Shown here piece by piece: positions 30,859-40,266 of a stretch of DNA of 64,000 bases. The stretch's first letter is position 1. Every line of letters begins with the position of its first letter. This stretch comes from Bog-532 sp963830385 (GTDB lineage Bacteria; Actinomycetota; Actinomycetes; Streptosporangiales; Streptosporangiaceae). Where the stretch lies: the NCBI GenBank assembly GCA_963830385.1, contig CAWHMD010000006.1, positions 682,001 through 746,000 of the forward strand, given 5' to 3'. A program made the translations under genes and the position numbers. The notes beneath the pieces are model-generated. The model made no database searches. It was given only the letters and a program-made list of their open reading frames with translations, and was not told the origin of the DNA.

Positions 30859-31543
30859 CGCGGGTCAGGCCCAGGCGGTAGCCGCCGCCCAGCACGGTCT
30901 GCACGATCTGCGGCTGGGCGGGATCGCTCTCGATCTTGCGGCGCAGGTTCTTGACGTGCGAGTCGACGGTGCGCTCGTACCCCTCGAACTCGTAACCCCG
31001 GACCCGGTTGATCAGCTCGAACCGCGAGTAGACCCGGCCCGGGACGGTGGCCAGCGCCAGCAGCACTCCCCACTCGGTCGGGGTCAGGCCGACCGTCCGG
31101 CCGTGCACCGTGACCAGCCGCTGCGGCTCGTCGATGATCAGCCCGCCGTTCCCGAAGCTGGACACGCCCTGCTCGGACCCGCTGCTGCCCCGGCGCAGGA
31201 TGGCCTGGACCCGTAGCACCAGCTCGCGCGGGCTGAACGGCTTGGTCACGTAGTCGTCGGCCCCGAGTTCCAGCCCGCGGATGCGATCCTCTTCGGCGGT
31301 CTTGGCCGTCAGCATCAGGATCGGCACGGCCGAGCCCGCCCGCAACTCCCGCGCCACGGTCTCGCCCGGCACGTCGGGCAGCCCGAGATCCAGCACGACC
31401 AGGTCGGGGGCACCGTCGGCGGCCATGGTGATGGCCTCCGCCCCCGATCCGGTCGAGAGCACGGTGAACCCGGCCCGCTCCAGATAAGAGCGGACAAAAT
31501 CCCGCAGCTTGCGCTCGTCCTCCACGACCAGCACCGTCGCCAT
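30851..31543 (-). CDS. OmpR/PhoB-family response regulator
   Basis: A 230-residue two-component regulator. The receiver (residues 2-115) has acidic pocket VVEDERK, phospho-acceptor Asp in LVVLDLGLPDVPG, and Lys in YVTKPFSPREL. The winged helix (about 130-225) has LTPTEWGVLLALATVPGRV and RTVDSHVKNLRRKIE. ATG 31543 starts the conserved MATVLVVEDE; a GTG at 31567 is an alternative. It is paired with the kinase at 29524. The upstream gap contains ACCACGTGGT (31588-31597), a candidate operator. Confidence 0.94.
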   Translation of the reverse strand: MATVLVVEDERKLRDFVRSYLERAGFTVLSTGSGAEAITMAADGAPDLVVLDLGLPDVPGETVARELRAGSAVPILMLTAKTAEEDRIRGLELGADDYVTKPFSPRELVLRVQAILRRGSSGSEQGVSSFGNGGLIIDEPQRLVTVHGRTVGLTPTEWGVLLALATVPGRVYSRFELINRVRGYEFEGYERTVDSHVKNLRRKIESDPAQPQIVQTVLGGGYRLGLTRDD

Positions 31544-31659
31544 GACCCTCCCGCCATCGGTCTCCACACCGTCACCATGTCAACTTCACCACGTGGTCAC
31601 CAGCATCGGGTGCACTGATCCTGATCACATCGGCAGCTGAGACGACGGGGAAGGGCGGC

Positions 31660-31869
31660 ATGGACCTGATCACACTGGCCCCGTGGGCCCCGTGGGTCTT
31701 GTTGGGTGGCGCCCTGGCTGTGATCTTCCTCCGGCTGCGCCGGACCCGGCGGTCCGGGGCTCGCCGGGACCGGCCGGCCGGGGCACACAAGGACAGTCAG
31801 GCCGAGACGACCCGGGACCAGCAGGCCGGACCCCCGGGTGAGCCCAACCGCCGCTCGGGGGCCCGATGA
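31660..31869 (+). CDS. Small single-helix membrane protein
   Basis: A 69-residue protein with one transmembrane segment (about residues 7-24, WAPWVLLGGALAVIFL) followed by an Arg-rich, polar cytoplasmic tail. Its stop overlaps the start of the DedA gene by 4 bp, so it is probably real and coupled. I recognise no family. Confidence 0.6.
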   Translation: MDLITLAPWAPWVLLGGALAVIFLRLRRTRRSGARRDRPAGAHKDSQAETTRDQQAGPPGEPNRRSGAR

Positions 31870-32618
31870 CGTTGAGCAGCGCGCTCACCAGCCTGCAGCC
31901 CGACTCGATTCTGTCGTACGTGATCGCGATCGTGATCCCGGCCCTGGACGCGATTTTCCCGGTGCTGCCGAGCGAGACGGCCGTCATCGCGCTGGGCGTG
32001 GCCACCGCGGGCAGCACCGACCCGCGCATCGCGCTGCTGGTCGGGTGCGCCGCGCTCGGGGCGTTCCTCGGTGACAACCTGTGCTACCTGATCGGCTGGC
32101 GGTTCGGGCCCCGGGCGGAACGGCGGTTCTTCTCCTCGGCCCGTGGTGCCCGGCAGCGGGCCTGGGCCGAGCGGTCGCTGGACCGGTATGGGACCCAGCT
32201 GATCATCGTCTGCCGGTTCATCCCCGGCGGCCGGACCGCGGTCACACTGTGTTGCGGGCTGATTGGTTACCCCCGGCGACGGTACGTGCCCGCGACCGCG
32301 GTGGCCGCCGTGGCCTGGGCCACCTACTCGTTCTTCATCGGCCGGCTGGGCGGCAAGGCGTTCGAGGACAACATCTGGGCCGGGCTGCTGCTGTCGGTCG
32401 GCATCACGCTGGTCATCAGCGCCCTGGTAGAGGCGTTCCGCCGGATCCGGCGCAGGTCGCAGCCTCGGTCACCGGGCCGGTCGCAGGGCCGATCGCAGGG
32501 GGCGCCGGCTGAGCCCGATGTGGGCGATGAGGGCGACGAGGCCGGCCAGGACCAGGCAATGGCCGGCCACGGCTATACCGGGCCGTCACGGGTAGAGGGC
32601 CACCATGGCCGATCATGA
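31866..32618 (+). CDS. DedA/VTT-domain membrane protein
   Basis: A 250-residue protein of the DedA (SNARE-associated/VTT) family, which move or flip undecaprenyl phosphate or phospholipids. Conserved pieces are FPVLPSETAVIALG, the GAFLGDNLCYLIGWRFG helix region, the Arg/Gly motif RFIPGGRTAVTLCCGLIGYP, and a later AVAWATYSFFIGRLGG. Five or six membrane segments are expected. The hydrophilic C-tail (SQGRSQGAPAEPDVGDEGDE) is variable. It overlaps the small gene before it by 4 bp and the next gene by 14 bp. Confidence 0.92.
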   Translation: MTLSSALTSLQPDSILSYVIAIVIPALDAIFPVLPSETAVIALGVATAGSTDPRIALLVGCAALGAFLGDNLCYLIGWRFGPRAERRFFSSARGARQRAWAERSLDRYGTQLIIVCRFIPGGRTAVTLCCGLIGYPRRRYVPATAVAAVAWATYSFFIGRLGGKAFEDNIWAGLLLSVGITLVISALVEAFRRIRRRSQPRSPGRSQGRSQGAPAEPDVGDEGDEAGQDQAMAGHGYTGPSRVEGHHGRS

Positions 32619-32907
32619 GCAGGAACTGCTGCGCCCGGAGGACGCCACGTCCTGGGAAGAGTTCCAGGAGCGGTGGGTCATCGAACGGGCCCGGTACTGG
32701 GTGGCCGGCCGATCCTGGCGGGACACCGCGCGCATCCTGCTCTCGGTGATCCCCGGCCTGGCCGCGGTCGTGTTCTGGGTCGCTTTCGCGGTGACGACCG
32801 GGCCGGTGCTGCCCTGGCTGCTGCTGGCGGCCGCGCTGGCCTGCTCGGCGCTGTTCGGCTGGGCCCTCGGCGGGGTGCTGCGGCGGCGCTGGCGGGCGCG
32901 CCGCTAA
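32605..32907 (+). CDS. Small membrane protein, hypothetical
   Basis: A 100-residue protein with an acidic N-terminus (DHEQELLRPEDATSWEEF) and two transmembrane helices (about residues 44-65 and 70-90), ending in an Arg cluster. It overlaps DedA by 14 bp and is likely cotranslated. The function is unknown. Confidence 0.7.
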   Translation: MADHEQELLRPEDATSWEEFQERWVIERARYWVAGRSWRDTARILLSVIPGLAAVVFWVAFAVTTGPVLPWLLLAAALACSALFGWALGGVLRRRWRARR

Positions 32908-33647
32908 CGGCACAAGCTGGACCGGCTGCGCGACCAGTGGCAGGCCCGGCCGACCGCGGGGAGATCCCCCGGACCTCAGCGGAGGGCCCCAGGGTCTGGC
33001 GCAGCCAGGTCCATGCCGAGGTACCGGAAGACCGGCAACGGTCATGACCCCCGTGTCATTACTCAAATACCATCACGGACCTGAGCGCTTTGTTATCCGT
33101 TGAGCGAGCGCCGTCCATTCCATTGCTACCGGATACCGACGCCAAAGAGCACGACCGCACAGCTGGCTTGTTCCATTTCCCCCGGAACCCACTGGCTGGT
33201 GGCCATTATGTGGCCTTCGACACCACGGCCGGCCCGGCTTCCGGTCTGGGGCCGGGGTTCCGGTCTGGGGCCGGGGTTCCGGCGCGCAGCCGGCCGGCCG
33301 GGTTGGTGACTTTTCACCGTCTGATTGATAACGTTCAGCCCTTATCGGACCATCGGTACCGACGACCTGATTACTTGTACGTCATCAATGCCGACCGCAA
33401 ATGAGAGGGCAGGAGCTTGATCCCCCGGCCGTCCCGATTTGGCTTTCTGACCGTTTTTTTCCGTCGAGTTTCGGCATTTTGCCACCCGGATCCGGGGTGC
33501 AGCCCAGCGTCAGCCTGGTCGATGTAACTACGCTCAGTGATCGGCAAGCCCCGGAAAACGAGTCTTGGTGCGGCCGGTCGGGGACGATACGGTGCGTGAA
33601 AAGAGCGCTTCGAGCGCGGGAAAGATGTACGGAAGGTGATCCACACC
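32908..33647. other. 740-bp gene-free region before the NB-ARC/TPR gene
   Basis: No open frame here shows actinobacterial coding bias. It contains a 19-bp tandem repeat (33239-33282), AT-rich stretches (GATTTGGCTTTCTGACCGTTTTTTTCC near 33437, quoted in parts), and a plausible ribosome site GGAAGG at 33631. It probably holds the promoter of the downstream gene. Confidence 0.5.
33239..33282. repeat. 19-bp tandem repeat
   Basis: TTCCGGTCTGGGGCCGGGG occurs at 33239-33257 and 33258-33276, with a six-base start of a third copy. It lies in the gene-free region and is probably slippage-derived. Confidence 0.9.
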
Positions 33648-35842
33648 ATGGCCCCCCCGGAAACCCCGGCTTCCGAGCTGGCGGATTCGCGGCGTGCCGA
33701 GGTCCGCTGGCCGCTCCGGGTCGGGGTGGCACCGGCCCAGGCCGGTGAGTTCAGTCCGCGGCCGGAGACCGCGCCGAACCTGGCGGCGGAGCTGGCTCCG
33801 GGGGTCCCGGTCGCCCTGGTCTCGGGCCGGGCCGATGGGCCCGCGGGCCCGGACTGGGCCCGGTTGTCGGGCAAGACGCAGCTCGCGGTGGCCACCGCCG
33901 AGGCACTCTGGCACACCCGCCAGGTCGAACTGCTGGTGTGGGTCACCGCCACCAGCCGGGCGTCGGTGCTGACCACCTACGGCGAGGCGGCCGCCGCCAT
34001 CACCGGCTCGGCCCCGGTCGGCACCGCCGAGCTGGTGGCGGCCCGGTTCATGGGCTGGCTGAGCGAGACCAGCCGGCCCTGGCTGATGGTGTTCGACGAC
34101 CTGTCCCGATCGGCCGACCTGCGCGGGCTGTGGCCGGCCCGGCCGGGCGGGTGCTGGTCACCACCGCCGACGCGGCGACGGTGACCGCGGCGACGCCGCG
34201 CGGGACCCGGACCGTGCCGGTCGGGCTGTTCAGCAGCCGCGAGGCCCTGAACTACCTGATGGGCCGGCTGAGTGCCGACCCGGACCGGCGGCTGGGAGCC
34301 ATCGACCTGGTCCAGGAGCTGAGGTGCGAGCCGCTGGCGCTCGCGCAGGCCTGCTCGGTCATCACCAGCTCGGCCTGGACCTGCCGCGACTACCAGGAAG
34401 CATTCGCACGGCGGCGGGAGCAGATGGCCGACGGGGGGGCCGCCAAGCAGCCGGCCGCCGCCGTCAGCTGGACCTTCTGCTTCGAGCAGGCGGACTGGCT
34501 GTCACCGGACGTGCCCGCCCAGGCGCTGCTGGCTCTGGTCGCGTTGCTGGACGGGCATGCGATCCCGGCGGGCGTGCTGTCCGCCCCCGCCGCCCGTGAC
34601 TACCTGGCCAACTACGGTGGCGGCGCCCGCCCGGACCGGGACAGCGCCGGCCGGACCCTGCTGATGCTGGAGCGGTCCGGCCTGGTGGCCATCGACCGCA
34701 CCACCACGCCCCCGCTGATCAGGATGAGCACGGTGCTGCAGGGCGCGCTGCGCGGCACCATGCCGGAGGGGATGCTGGAGCAGTCGGCCCGGTCGGCGGC
34801 GGACGCGCTGGTGGAGGCCTGGCCGGCCGAGGAGCCCGGCTGGCTGGCCGAGAGCCTGCGGGCCTGCACCTCCAGCCTGTGGCAGGCGGCTGGTGACCTG
34901 CTCTGGGCGGGCGGCTGCCACCCGGTGCTGATGCGGGCGGGCGACAGCCTGGACCGCTGCCAGCTGACCGGCCCGGCCGCCGACTACTGGCACGAGCTGG
35001 CCTCGGCCAGCGAACGGCTGCTCGGGGCCGATCACCCGGACACGCTGGCCGCGGTGCAGAAGCTGACCGCCGCCTACCTGGCGGCCGGCCGCACCACCGA
35101 CGCGGTGCGGTGGGTGCAGTGGGTGCTGGACCGGCGCGCCCGCACACTGGGCCGGGACCATCGCGACGTGCTCGCCGCCCGCCGCGACCTGGGGCACGCG
35201 CTGGTCGCCGCGGGTCAGCTGCGGGACGCGATCGGCGTGCTGGAGCAGCTGGCCAACGACACCGCTCGGCTGTACGGCCCGGACAACCTGGAGACGCTGG
35301 GCGCGCGGGACGAGCTGGCCGCCGCCTATCTGGCCATCGGGCAGCCGGCCGAAGCGGCCGACCTGTACAAGGGCACGCTGGCCGGCCGCGAGCGGGTGCA
35401 GGGCGCCCGGCACGTCCAGACGCTGATCACCCGGCAGGGCCTGGCCGACGCCAGCCTGGCCGACGGCCGGATCAAGGATGCGATCAACGCGTACAAGAAG
35501 GTGCTGTCCGGCCGGGAGAAGGAGCTCGGGCGGGACGACCTGCAGACCCTCGAGGTGCACGGCAAGCTCGGGGCCGCGTACCACGCCCAGGGCAAGATGG
35601 CCTCGGCCGTGTTCTCCTACGAGCAGGCGCGCGACGGGTACGAGCGCGCGCTCGGCCCGGACAACCGGCGGACGCTGCTCACGTCTTACCGGCTGGCGCT
35701 GGCGTTCAGCGAAGTCGGCCGGCTGGGCGACGCACGGGCGCTGCTGTCCGATACGGCGGCCCGCTGCGACCGGGTGCTGCCGCCCGGGGACGAGCTGACG
35801 GCTCAGGTGCACGGCGCGGTGGTCGACCTCACCGAGGTCTGA
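33648..35842 (+). pseudogene. NB-ARC/STAND ATPase with TPR repeats, frameshifted
   Basis: Two overlapping frames together make a protein of about 730 residues. The first frame (to about 34140) has a degenerate P-loop region ending SGKTQLAVATAEALW, then LLVWVTATSRASVLTTYGEAA and a Walker B-like WLMVFDDLSRSADLRGLW. The second frame continues with RVLVTTADAATV, GLFSSREALNYLMGRL and PLALAQACSVITSS, a winged-helix-like part, and at least six TPR-like units (LGADHPDTLAAVQKLTAAYLAAGR). One missing base near 34141-34150 (GGCCGGGCGGG) accounts for the break. The family are signalling ATPases, often beside FxSxx or kinase genes; here it stands alone. Either a pseudogene or an indel error. Confidence 0.85.
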
Positions 35843-35859
35843 GGTCGTGCGGCCGGAAA

Positions 35860-35886
35860 CCGGTCCGGTCACACCGGCCGGACCGG
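35860..35886. terminator. Bidirectional hairpin between convergent genes
   Basis: CCGGTCCGG (35860-35868) pairs perfectly with CCGGACCGG (35878-35886) around a 9-nt loop. It lies between the TPR gene stop and the convergent 45-residue gene. Confidence 0.7.
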
Positions 35887-35887
35887 G

Positions 35888-36025
35888 TCAGGCTTTGCCG
35901 CCGTCCTCGCCGTCCCGGGAGGATGGCTTCTGCGTGGTCAGCGACCGCGGTGGATTGGCCAGCTCGGACACCTTGCGGTCGCCGGCGCCGTAGCCGCCGC
36001 GCTCCTCGTCACTGGGGTCTGCCAT
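35888..36025 (-). CDS. 45-residue hydrophilic protein
   Basis: A short polar protein, MADPSDEERGGYGAGDRKVS then ELANPPRSLTTQKPSSR, with a strong GGAGGGG just upstream of ATG 36025. It starts 10 bp after the DUF6338 gene stops, so the two are probably one operon. It is likely intrinsically disordered. No family is recognised. Confidence 0.6.
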   Translation of the reverse strand: MADPSDEERGGYGAGDRKVSELANPPRSLTTQKPSSRDGEDGGKA

Positions 36026-36035
36026 CGCCCCTCCA

Positions 36036-36686
36036 TCAAGCCGGTATGAACTCAAGGTACGCGACCTCCTCCCAGCGGACCAGCACGCTGATGCCGCGCA
36101 GCCGCGGTGCGCCCCGCTTGTCCACGACAAACGCCCCGGTCTTGTGGTCGCATTCCGCCGTCTCGATGAGGAACAGGTCCTGCTCCTCGGGATACCCGGC
36201 CGCGTACGAGCGCAGCCCGCCCTCGTCGGACTGGGCGTAGGCGCCGACGATCCAGCCGCCGTCCTTCATCCGCAGCCGGATCCAGCCGGTCAGCCCCTCC
36301 CGGCCGAACAGGTGATCCCACGCTCGCGGAGCGGGCGAGGGGCCGGTGACCTTCAGCGCCCACGGCCGCCGGCGCCGGGTGCCGTGGCCGACGACGTGCC
36401 CGCAGGCGGTCGGCACCACCACGTAGGCGATGACCAGCGCCCACAGCCACCACGGGAGCGCCCCGCCGCGGGCGACCCGCCCGGTCCGCACGTAGTCGCC
36501 GTAGAGCACGTAGATGACCGGGGCGCCCAGCGCCTGGAAGACGGCCGAGGTGCCGATGAACCGCAGCAGCCGGTCGGACAGGCTCAGGCCCCAGCCGCCC
36601 GCCTGCCGCTCGAACGCCCACACGTACAGGGCACCGGGCAGCATGGCGAGCAGGAACACGCCCAGCGCCTGAAATGTGCCGACCAT
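36036..36686 (-). CDS. DUF6338-family membrane protein
   Basis: A 216-residue protein. Three hydrophobic helices (about residues 5-25, 40-62, 82-100) precede a soluble C-terminal domain with WDHLFGREGLTGWIRLRMKDGGWIVGAYA (quoted as WDHLFGREG and GGWIVGAYA) and LFLIETAECDHKTG. This arrangement matches DUF6338 proteins of actinobacteria, whose role is unknown. The C-terminal half looks like a small beta-barrel. Confidence 0.75.
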   Translation of the reverse strand: MVGTFQALGVFLLAMLPGALYVWAFERQAGGWGLSLSDRLLRFIGTSAVFQALGAPVIYVLYGDYVRTGRVARGGALPWWLWALVIAYVVVPTACGHVVGHGTRRRRPWALKVTGPSPAPRAWDHLFGREGLTGWIRLRMKDGGWIVGAYAQSDEGGLRSYAAGYPEEQDLFLIETAECDHKTGAFVVDKRGAPRLRGISVLVRWEEVAYLEFIPA

Positions 36687-36823
36687 GATGCCGTCATCTA
36701 AGCGCCCGCGCCCGGCCGCGGCCCGCCGCGCGGCGCCAATAACGCCCGGATTGTGACCCCGGCCGCCGGCCGTTTGATTCGGCGCCGGCGGAGCGGTTGT
36801 ATGTTGCCGTGCTGCCCCATCGC

Positions 36824-37279
36824 ATGACGGCGCTGAGCGAGCAGCTGATCGGTGTCCACCAGGACCTGCGGGAGCGCCTCGCGGCGCTCCGCCGGCAGGC
36901 CGCGGCCGACGGCCCCGGGCTCAGCCCGGACGCCGGCGACCTGCTCGGTCACTGCCTCGGCTTCTGTGCCGCCGTCCATACCCACCACACCGGCGAAGAC
37001 GACCAGCTGTTCCCCGCCCTGCGGGCGGCCGACCCGGAGCTGGCGCCGGTCATCGACAAGCTGGCCGAGGACCACACGCTGGTGGCGGGGATCCTCCGGC
37101 AGCTGCAGGACCTGCCGGCGTCGGCACCAGACCCGGCGACGCTCCGGCGCCAGCTCGACGGGCTGACCGCCATCCTCGAGTCGCACTTCAGCTTCGAGGA
37201 GCGCCGGATCGGAGCCGCCCTGGACAGGCTCGGCCCCGAGGCCCGGTTCCCGGAGGTCTTCGATGCCGGCGCCGGCTGA
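36824..37279 (+). CDS. Hemerythrin-like domain protein
   Basis: A 151-residue four-helix-bundle protein. The pattern has iron-ligand candidates in HQDLRERL, VHTHHTGEDDQLFPAL, LAEDHTLVAGIL and SHFSFEERRIG, as in non-haem di-iron hemerythrin/HHE proteins. It may bind oxygen or sense redox state. I start at ATG 36824 (MTALSEQL); TTG 36797 and GTG 36809 extend the frame. It overlaps the next gene by 17 bp. Confidence 0.88.
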   Translation: MTALSEQLIGVHQDLRERLAALRRQAAADGPGLSPDAGDLLGHCLGFCAAVHTHHTGEDDQLFPALRAADPELAPVIDKLAEDHTLVAGILRQLQDLPASAPDPATLRRQLDGLTAILESHFSFEERRIGAALDRLGPEARFPEVFDAGAG

Positions 37280-37739
37280 CCCGGACTGCTTCGTCTGCCG
37301 CAAGCACCGGGCACGGGGATCGCTGCTGCCCGGCGGGCCGGTGGGCGAGGACGAGCTGGTCGTGGTCTCCCACCTGAGCCCGTACCTGCCCGGGCGGCCG
37401 GTGAAGCCGGTCTACCTGGGGCACCTGCTCGTGGAGCCGCGCCGCCACGCCCCGGGGCTGGCCGACCTGACCGACGCCGAGGCGGAGCGGGTGGGCTGGT
37501 GGTGCACCCGCGCCAGCCGGGCCCTGCGCGAGGCGGCCGGGGCCGAGCACGTCTACGCGGCCGTGATCGGCGACGCCGTGCCGCACCTGCACGTCCATCT
37601 GGTCCCCCGGTACCCGGGCACGCCCCGCGAGTACTGGTGGGACCGGGTGGACGAGTGGCCGGAGGCCCGGCGCGGGCTGGAGCCGGAGATCGCCGCCCTG
37701 GTCCGCGACCTCCGCGACGGTCAGCCGGGAACGACGTAG
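37263..37739 (+). CDS. HIT family hydrolase
   Basis: A 158-residue histidine-triad protein with the catalytic HxHxH motif as HLHVHLVPRYPG (about residue 110), and an N-terminal DCFVCRKH that could bind zinc. The family hydrolyses nucleotide phosphoramidates or dinucleoside polyphosphates. It overlaps the hemerythrin gene by 17 bp and the convergent DUF4331 gene by 19 bp. Confidence 0.92.
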   Translation: MPAPADPDCFVCRKHRARGSLLPGGPVGEDELVVVSHLSPYLPGRPVKPVYLGHLLVEPRRHAPGLADLTDAEAERVGWWCTRASRALREAAGAEHVYAAVIGDAVPHLHVHLVPRYPGTPREYWWDRVDEWPEARRGLEPEIAALVRDLRDGQPGTT

Positions 37740-38743
37740 GGGAAGCTTGCGCTGCGCTGGCCCTGCGCCGTGGACGGCTTCAGCCCGGCCGGCACCGCGC
37801 TGTTGGTGACCAGGGACAGCATCGCCTCAGGGGCGTTGTCGGCCATGGTCCGGCCGTTGCGGGCGCCGAACCCGTAGACCGCCGGGGTGCCGACCACGTA
37901 GGACAGCATATCCGGGAACAGGTCGCCGGCCACGGTCTGCCCGTAGCTCTGCGGGTCGGCTGAGGTCCCGCTGGCCGCCACGACGGCCGCGACCTGGTCG
38001 CCGATGTACCTGGCGGCCGCGCTGACGTCTTCGGACGGGTGCCGGGTGTTGGCCGGGTTGGAGAAGTCCGTGTCGTCCGGCCAGAAGATCGGCCACATCA
38101 TCGGGTGACCGGCCCGGTTGATCTGCCGCCAGCCGCCCGCGTCGGTAGCCAGCTTGGTGGCCGCCCACACGCCGGTGCGGGCCCCCGGCCGCAGCAGGGC
38201 ATCGGAGTGCGGGACCTCCAGGACGATCGAGTACACGAAGCTGCCGGCGAAGCTGTTCTGGGCGTGGTCCGGCTGCCAGCCAGATAGATCCGGCGCGGTA
38301 CCGCTGGCCACCGCCCCGTTGATCAGCGCCAGCAGCGACAGGTCGATGTAGAACGAGTCGGCGATACGCCCGGCCCACAGCCGGGTGCCGCCCGCGCTGG
38401 CTGCCTCGCCCGTCCGGCCGGCCAGCACCAGCCCGCCCGGGGCGGCGTCGTCGCGCGCGGCCGCCCCGGTCAGCGCGTGCAGCTCCAGGGCCTGGTGCCC
38501 GTCGGGGTCCGGCTCGGCGAAGGAGATCCGGTAGGTCAGGCCCTCAAAGTCGGCCCCGTCGAAGTGGACCTTGAACTCGTAGCGCGCCTCAGGGTGGAAG
38601 CCCGGCTTCGAATACAGCCCGTTGACGTTGGAGTTGACGTCCATCACGAGCACCGTGCTGCCCTCGCCGGGGAACACGTACAGGTCGTCGAGGTACAGCT
38701 GGCCGGTCTTGGCCGCCAGCGGGGTGTCGAGGTGGTGGGACAC
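37721..38743 (-). CDS. DUF4331 family protein
   Basis: A 340-residue protein with the family hallmarks at the N-terminus (SHHLDTPLAAKTGQLYLDDLYVFPG) and later GRIADSFYIDLSLL, IVLEVP and ATKLATDAGGWRQINRAGHP. No signal peptide is evident, unlike many DUF4331 members. The function is unknown. The GTG at 38743 has AAGGGAG 7 nt upstream. Confidence 0.87.
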   Translation of the reverse strand: MSHHLDTPLAAKTGQLYLDDLYVFPGEGSTVLVMDVNSNVNGLYSKPGFHPEARYEFKVHFDGADFEGLTYRISFAEPDPDGHQALELHALTGAAARDDAAPGGLVLAGRTGEAASAGGTRLWAGRIADSFYIDLSLLALINGAVASGTAPDLSGWQPDHAQNSFAGSFVYSIVLEVPHSDALLRPGARTGVWAATKLATDAGGWRQINRAGHPMMWPIFWPDDTDFSNPANTRHPSEDVSAAARYIGDQVAAVVAASGTSADPQSYGQTVAGDLFPDMLSYVVGTPAVYGFGARNGRTMADNAPEAMLSLVTNSAVPAGLKPSTAQGQRSASFPYVVPG

Positions 38744-38899
38744 GGCACACTCCCTTTGCTTCCGGAGGTAGTGACGTTTTCAGGGTTTTTCCGAGGACGC
38801 AATCGCCTGATCAACAATGCACGCCCCGGGACCCGCTGTAGCTGGGGCTAACGGTCCGTCCGCGGTATGGCTGGCGGGCCTACCCGGGTGGTCCGCCAC

Positions 38900-39047
38900 C
38901 CGACGCGGGCTGGCCAAGTCCCTGTGGATCACCGTGGGCGCGGTCGAGAAGCACATCCGGCACATCTTCGGCGGGCTCGAGATTCCCGCCTCACCCGACA
39001 TCCACCGCCGGGTGCCGGTCGTCATCACCTATCTCGGCACCAGGTGA
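38900..39047 (+). pseudogene. C-terminal fragment of a NarL/LuxR-type response regulator
   Basis: The frame ending at 39047 contains GLAKSLWITVGAVEKHIRHIFGGL and a tail HRRVPVVITYLGT. These are readily recognised as the DNA-recognition helix and C-terminus of NarL-type regulators (IAxxLWLSxGAVEKHIxxIFxKL, HRRVLAVLTYL). The receiver domain and first HTH helix are absent, and the upstream part of the frame is not family-like. This is a decayed remnant. Confidence 0.7.
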
Positions 39048-39079
39048 CCAGTCATCCGGATGATCGGCCGGATGACCGG

Positions 39080-39649
39080 TCAGGAGGGTGTCCGCGGCAC
39101 CCGGCCCATCAGGTAGAACTCCTCGTTCGGCATGGTCTTGGTGAAGTGGGCCAGCCGGTTCGACATCGCGAAGAACGAGCTGATCGAGCCGACGTCCCAG
39201 ATGTCCTCGTCGGTCAGCCCGTGCGCGCGCAGTGCACCCAGGTGCTCGTCGGTGATGGTCCACGGCTCGACCGCCAGCCTGACCGCGACCTCGATGATGG
39301 CCCGCTGGCGGTCGTCCAGCTCGGCGTTGCGCCAGTCGGTGGCGACCTGATCGGCGATCCGGGGGTTGCGGGTCCGGATCCGGGCGATCGCACCGTGGGC
39401 GACCACGCAGTACAGGCAGTGGTTCTCGGCGCTGGTGGCCACGACGATCAGCTCGCGGTCCCCCTTGCTGAGCGCGGGGGTCTCCTTGTCCATCAGCGCG
39501 TCGTGGTAGGCGAAGAACGCCCGCCATTCGGCGGGCCGCCTGGCCAGCGCGAGGAAAATGTTCGGGACGAAGCCGGACTTCTCCTCGATCTCCTTGATCC
39601 GCGATCGCAGGTCTTCGGGCAGGTCTTCCAGCTCCGGTACGTCGAACAT
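39080..39649 (-). CDS. Peroxidase-related (AhpD/carboxymuconolactone decarboxylase-like) enzyme
   Basis: A 189-residue all-helical protein. The redox motif is CLYCVVAH (CxxC plus His), preceded by the family's GDRELIVVATSAEN. It begins MFDVPELEDLPEDLRSRI and ends with a typical FAMSNRLAHFTKTMPNEEFYLMGR. This is the TIGR01926-type peroxidase-related family. GGAG is placed upstream of ATG 39649; the frame upstream is Pro/Ala repeat and unlikely to be translated. Confidence 0.9.
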   Translation of the reverse strand: MFDVPELEDLPEDLRSRIKEIEEKSGFVPNIFLALARRPAEWRAFFAYHDALMDKETPALSKGDRELIVVATSAENHCLYCVVAHGAIARIRTRNPRIADQVATDWRNAELDDRQRAIIEVAVRLAVEPWTITDEHLGALRAHGLTDEDIWDVGSISSFFAMSNRLAHFTKTMPNEEFYLMGRVPRTPS

Positions 39650-39755
39650 GCTCTCCACCCTAAGCGGGGCGGGGGCCGGGGCAGGGGCGGGCGCAGGGCA
39701 CCGGGACGCGAGGAGCATGATCGACAGAGCACACCCCCTACTTCAGGAGACGCCG

Positions 39756-40163
39756 ATGCCGAAACCTCCGCTGCCCGAGGCCGCCGTGGTCATGCTGGGC
39801 AAGCCGAACCCGGCGGTCATCTCGACCCTGCGGCGGGACGGCGCGCCGGTGACGGTGGCCACCTGGTACCTGTGGGAGGACGGCCGGATCCTGGTCAACA
39901 TGGACGAGGGCCGCAGGCGGCTGGAGCACCTGCGCCGCGATCCCCGGGTCGCCCTCGACGTGCTCGACGAGAGCGACTGGTACACCCACATCAGCATCAC
40001 CGGCCACGTCGACGAGCTGCGCGACGACCCCGACCTGGCCGACATCGACCGGATATCCCGGCACTACACCGGCAACCCGTACAGCCAGCGCGACCGCGGC
40101 CGGGTCAGCGCCTGGATCGCCGTCGACGGCTGGCACGGCTGGGGCAGGTTCAAGGACAGCTGA
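39756..40163 (+). CDS. PPOX-class, probably F420-dependent, oxidoreductase
   Basis: A 135-residue split-barrel flavin/F420-binding protein. It has VISTLRRDGAPVTVATWYLWEDGRILVNMDEGRRRLEHLRRDPRVAL (quoted in parts: VISTLRRDG, WYLWEDGRILVN, LRRDPRVALDVL) and the later ISITGHVDEL. This is the pattern of actinobacterial F420H2-dependent reductases or pyridoxamine-phosphate oxidase-like proteins. AGGAGA precedes ATG 39756. It is divergent from the peroxidase-related gene. Confidence 0.88.
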   Translation: MPKPPLPEAAVVMLGKPNPAVISTLRRDGAPVTVATWYLWEDGRILVNMDEGRRRLEHLRRDPRVALDVLDESDWYTHISITGHVDELRDDPDLADIDRISRHYTGNPYSQRDRGRVSAWIAVDGWHGWGRFKDS

Positions 40164-40266
40164 ACCGGGCTCCTCGGATCGGGGGTCACAACTGTCCGGT
40201 TTCGAAAGGTATAGTTCTCGTAACTTTTTGCTACCTGACCGGGCTCTAGGCCGGCGATCACGGGAT

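Noticed and set aside
33090..33404. A 104-codon frame in the gap before the NB-ARC gene
   Set aside because: Composition is unlike neighbouring genes and it contains the 19-bp tandem repeat; no motif is seen.
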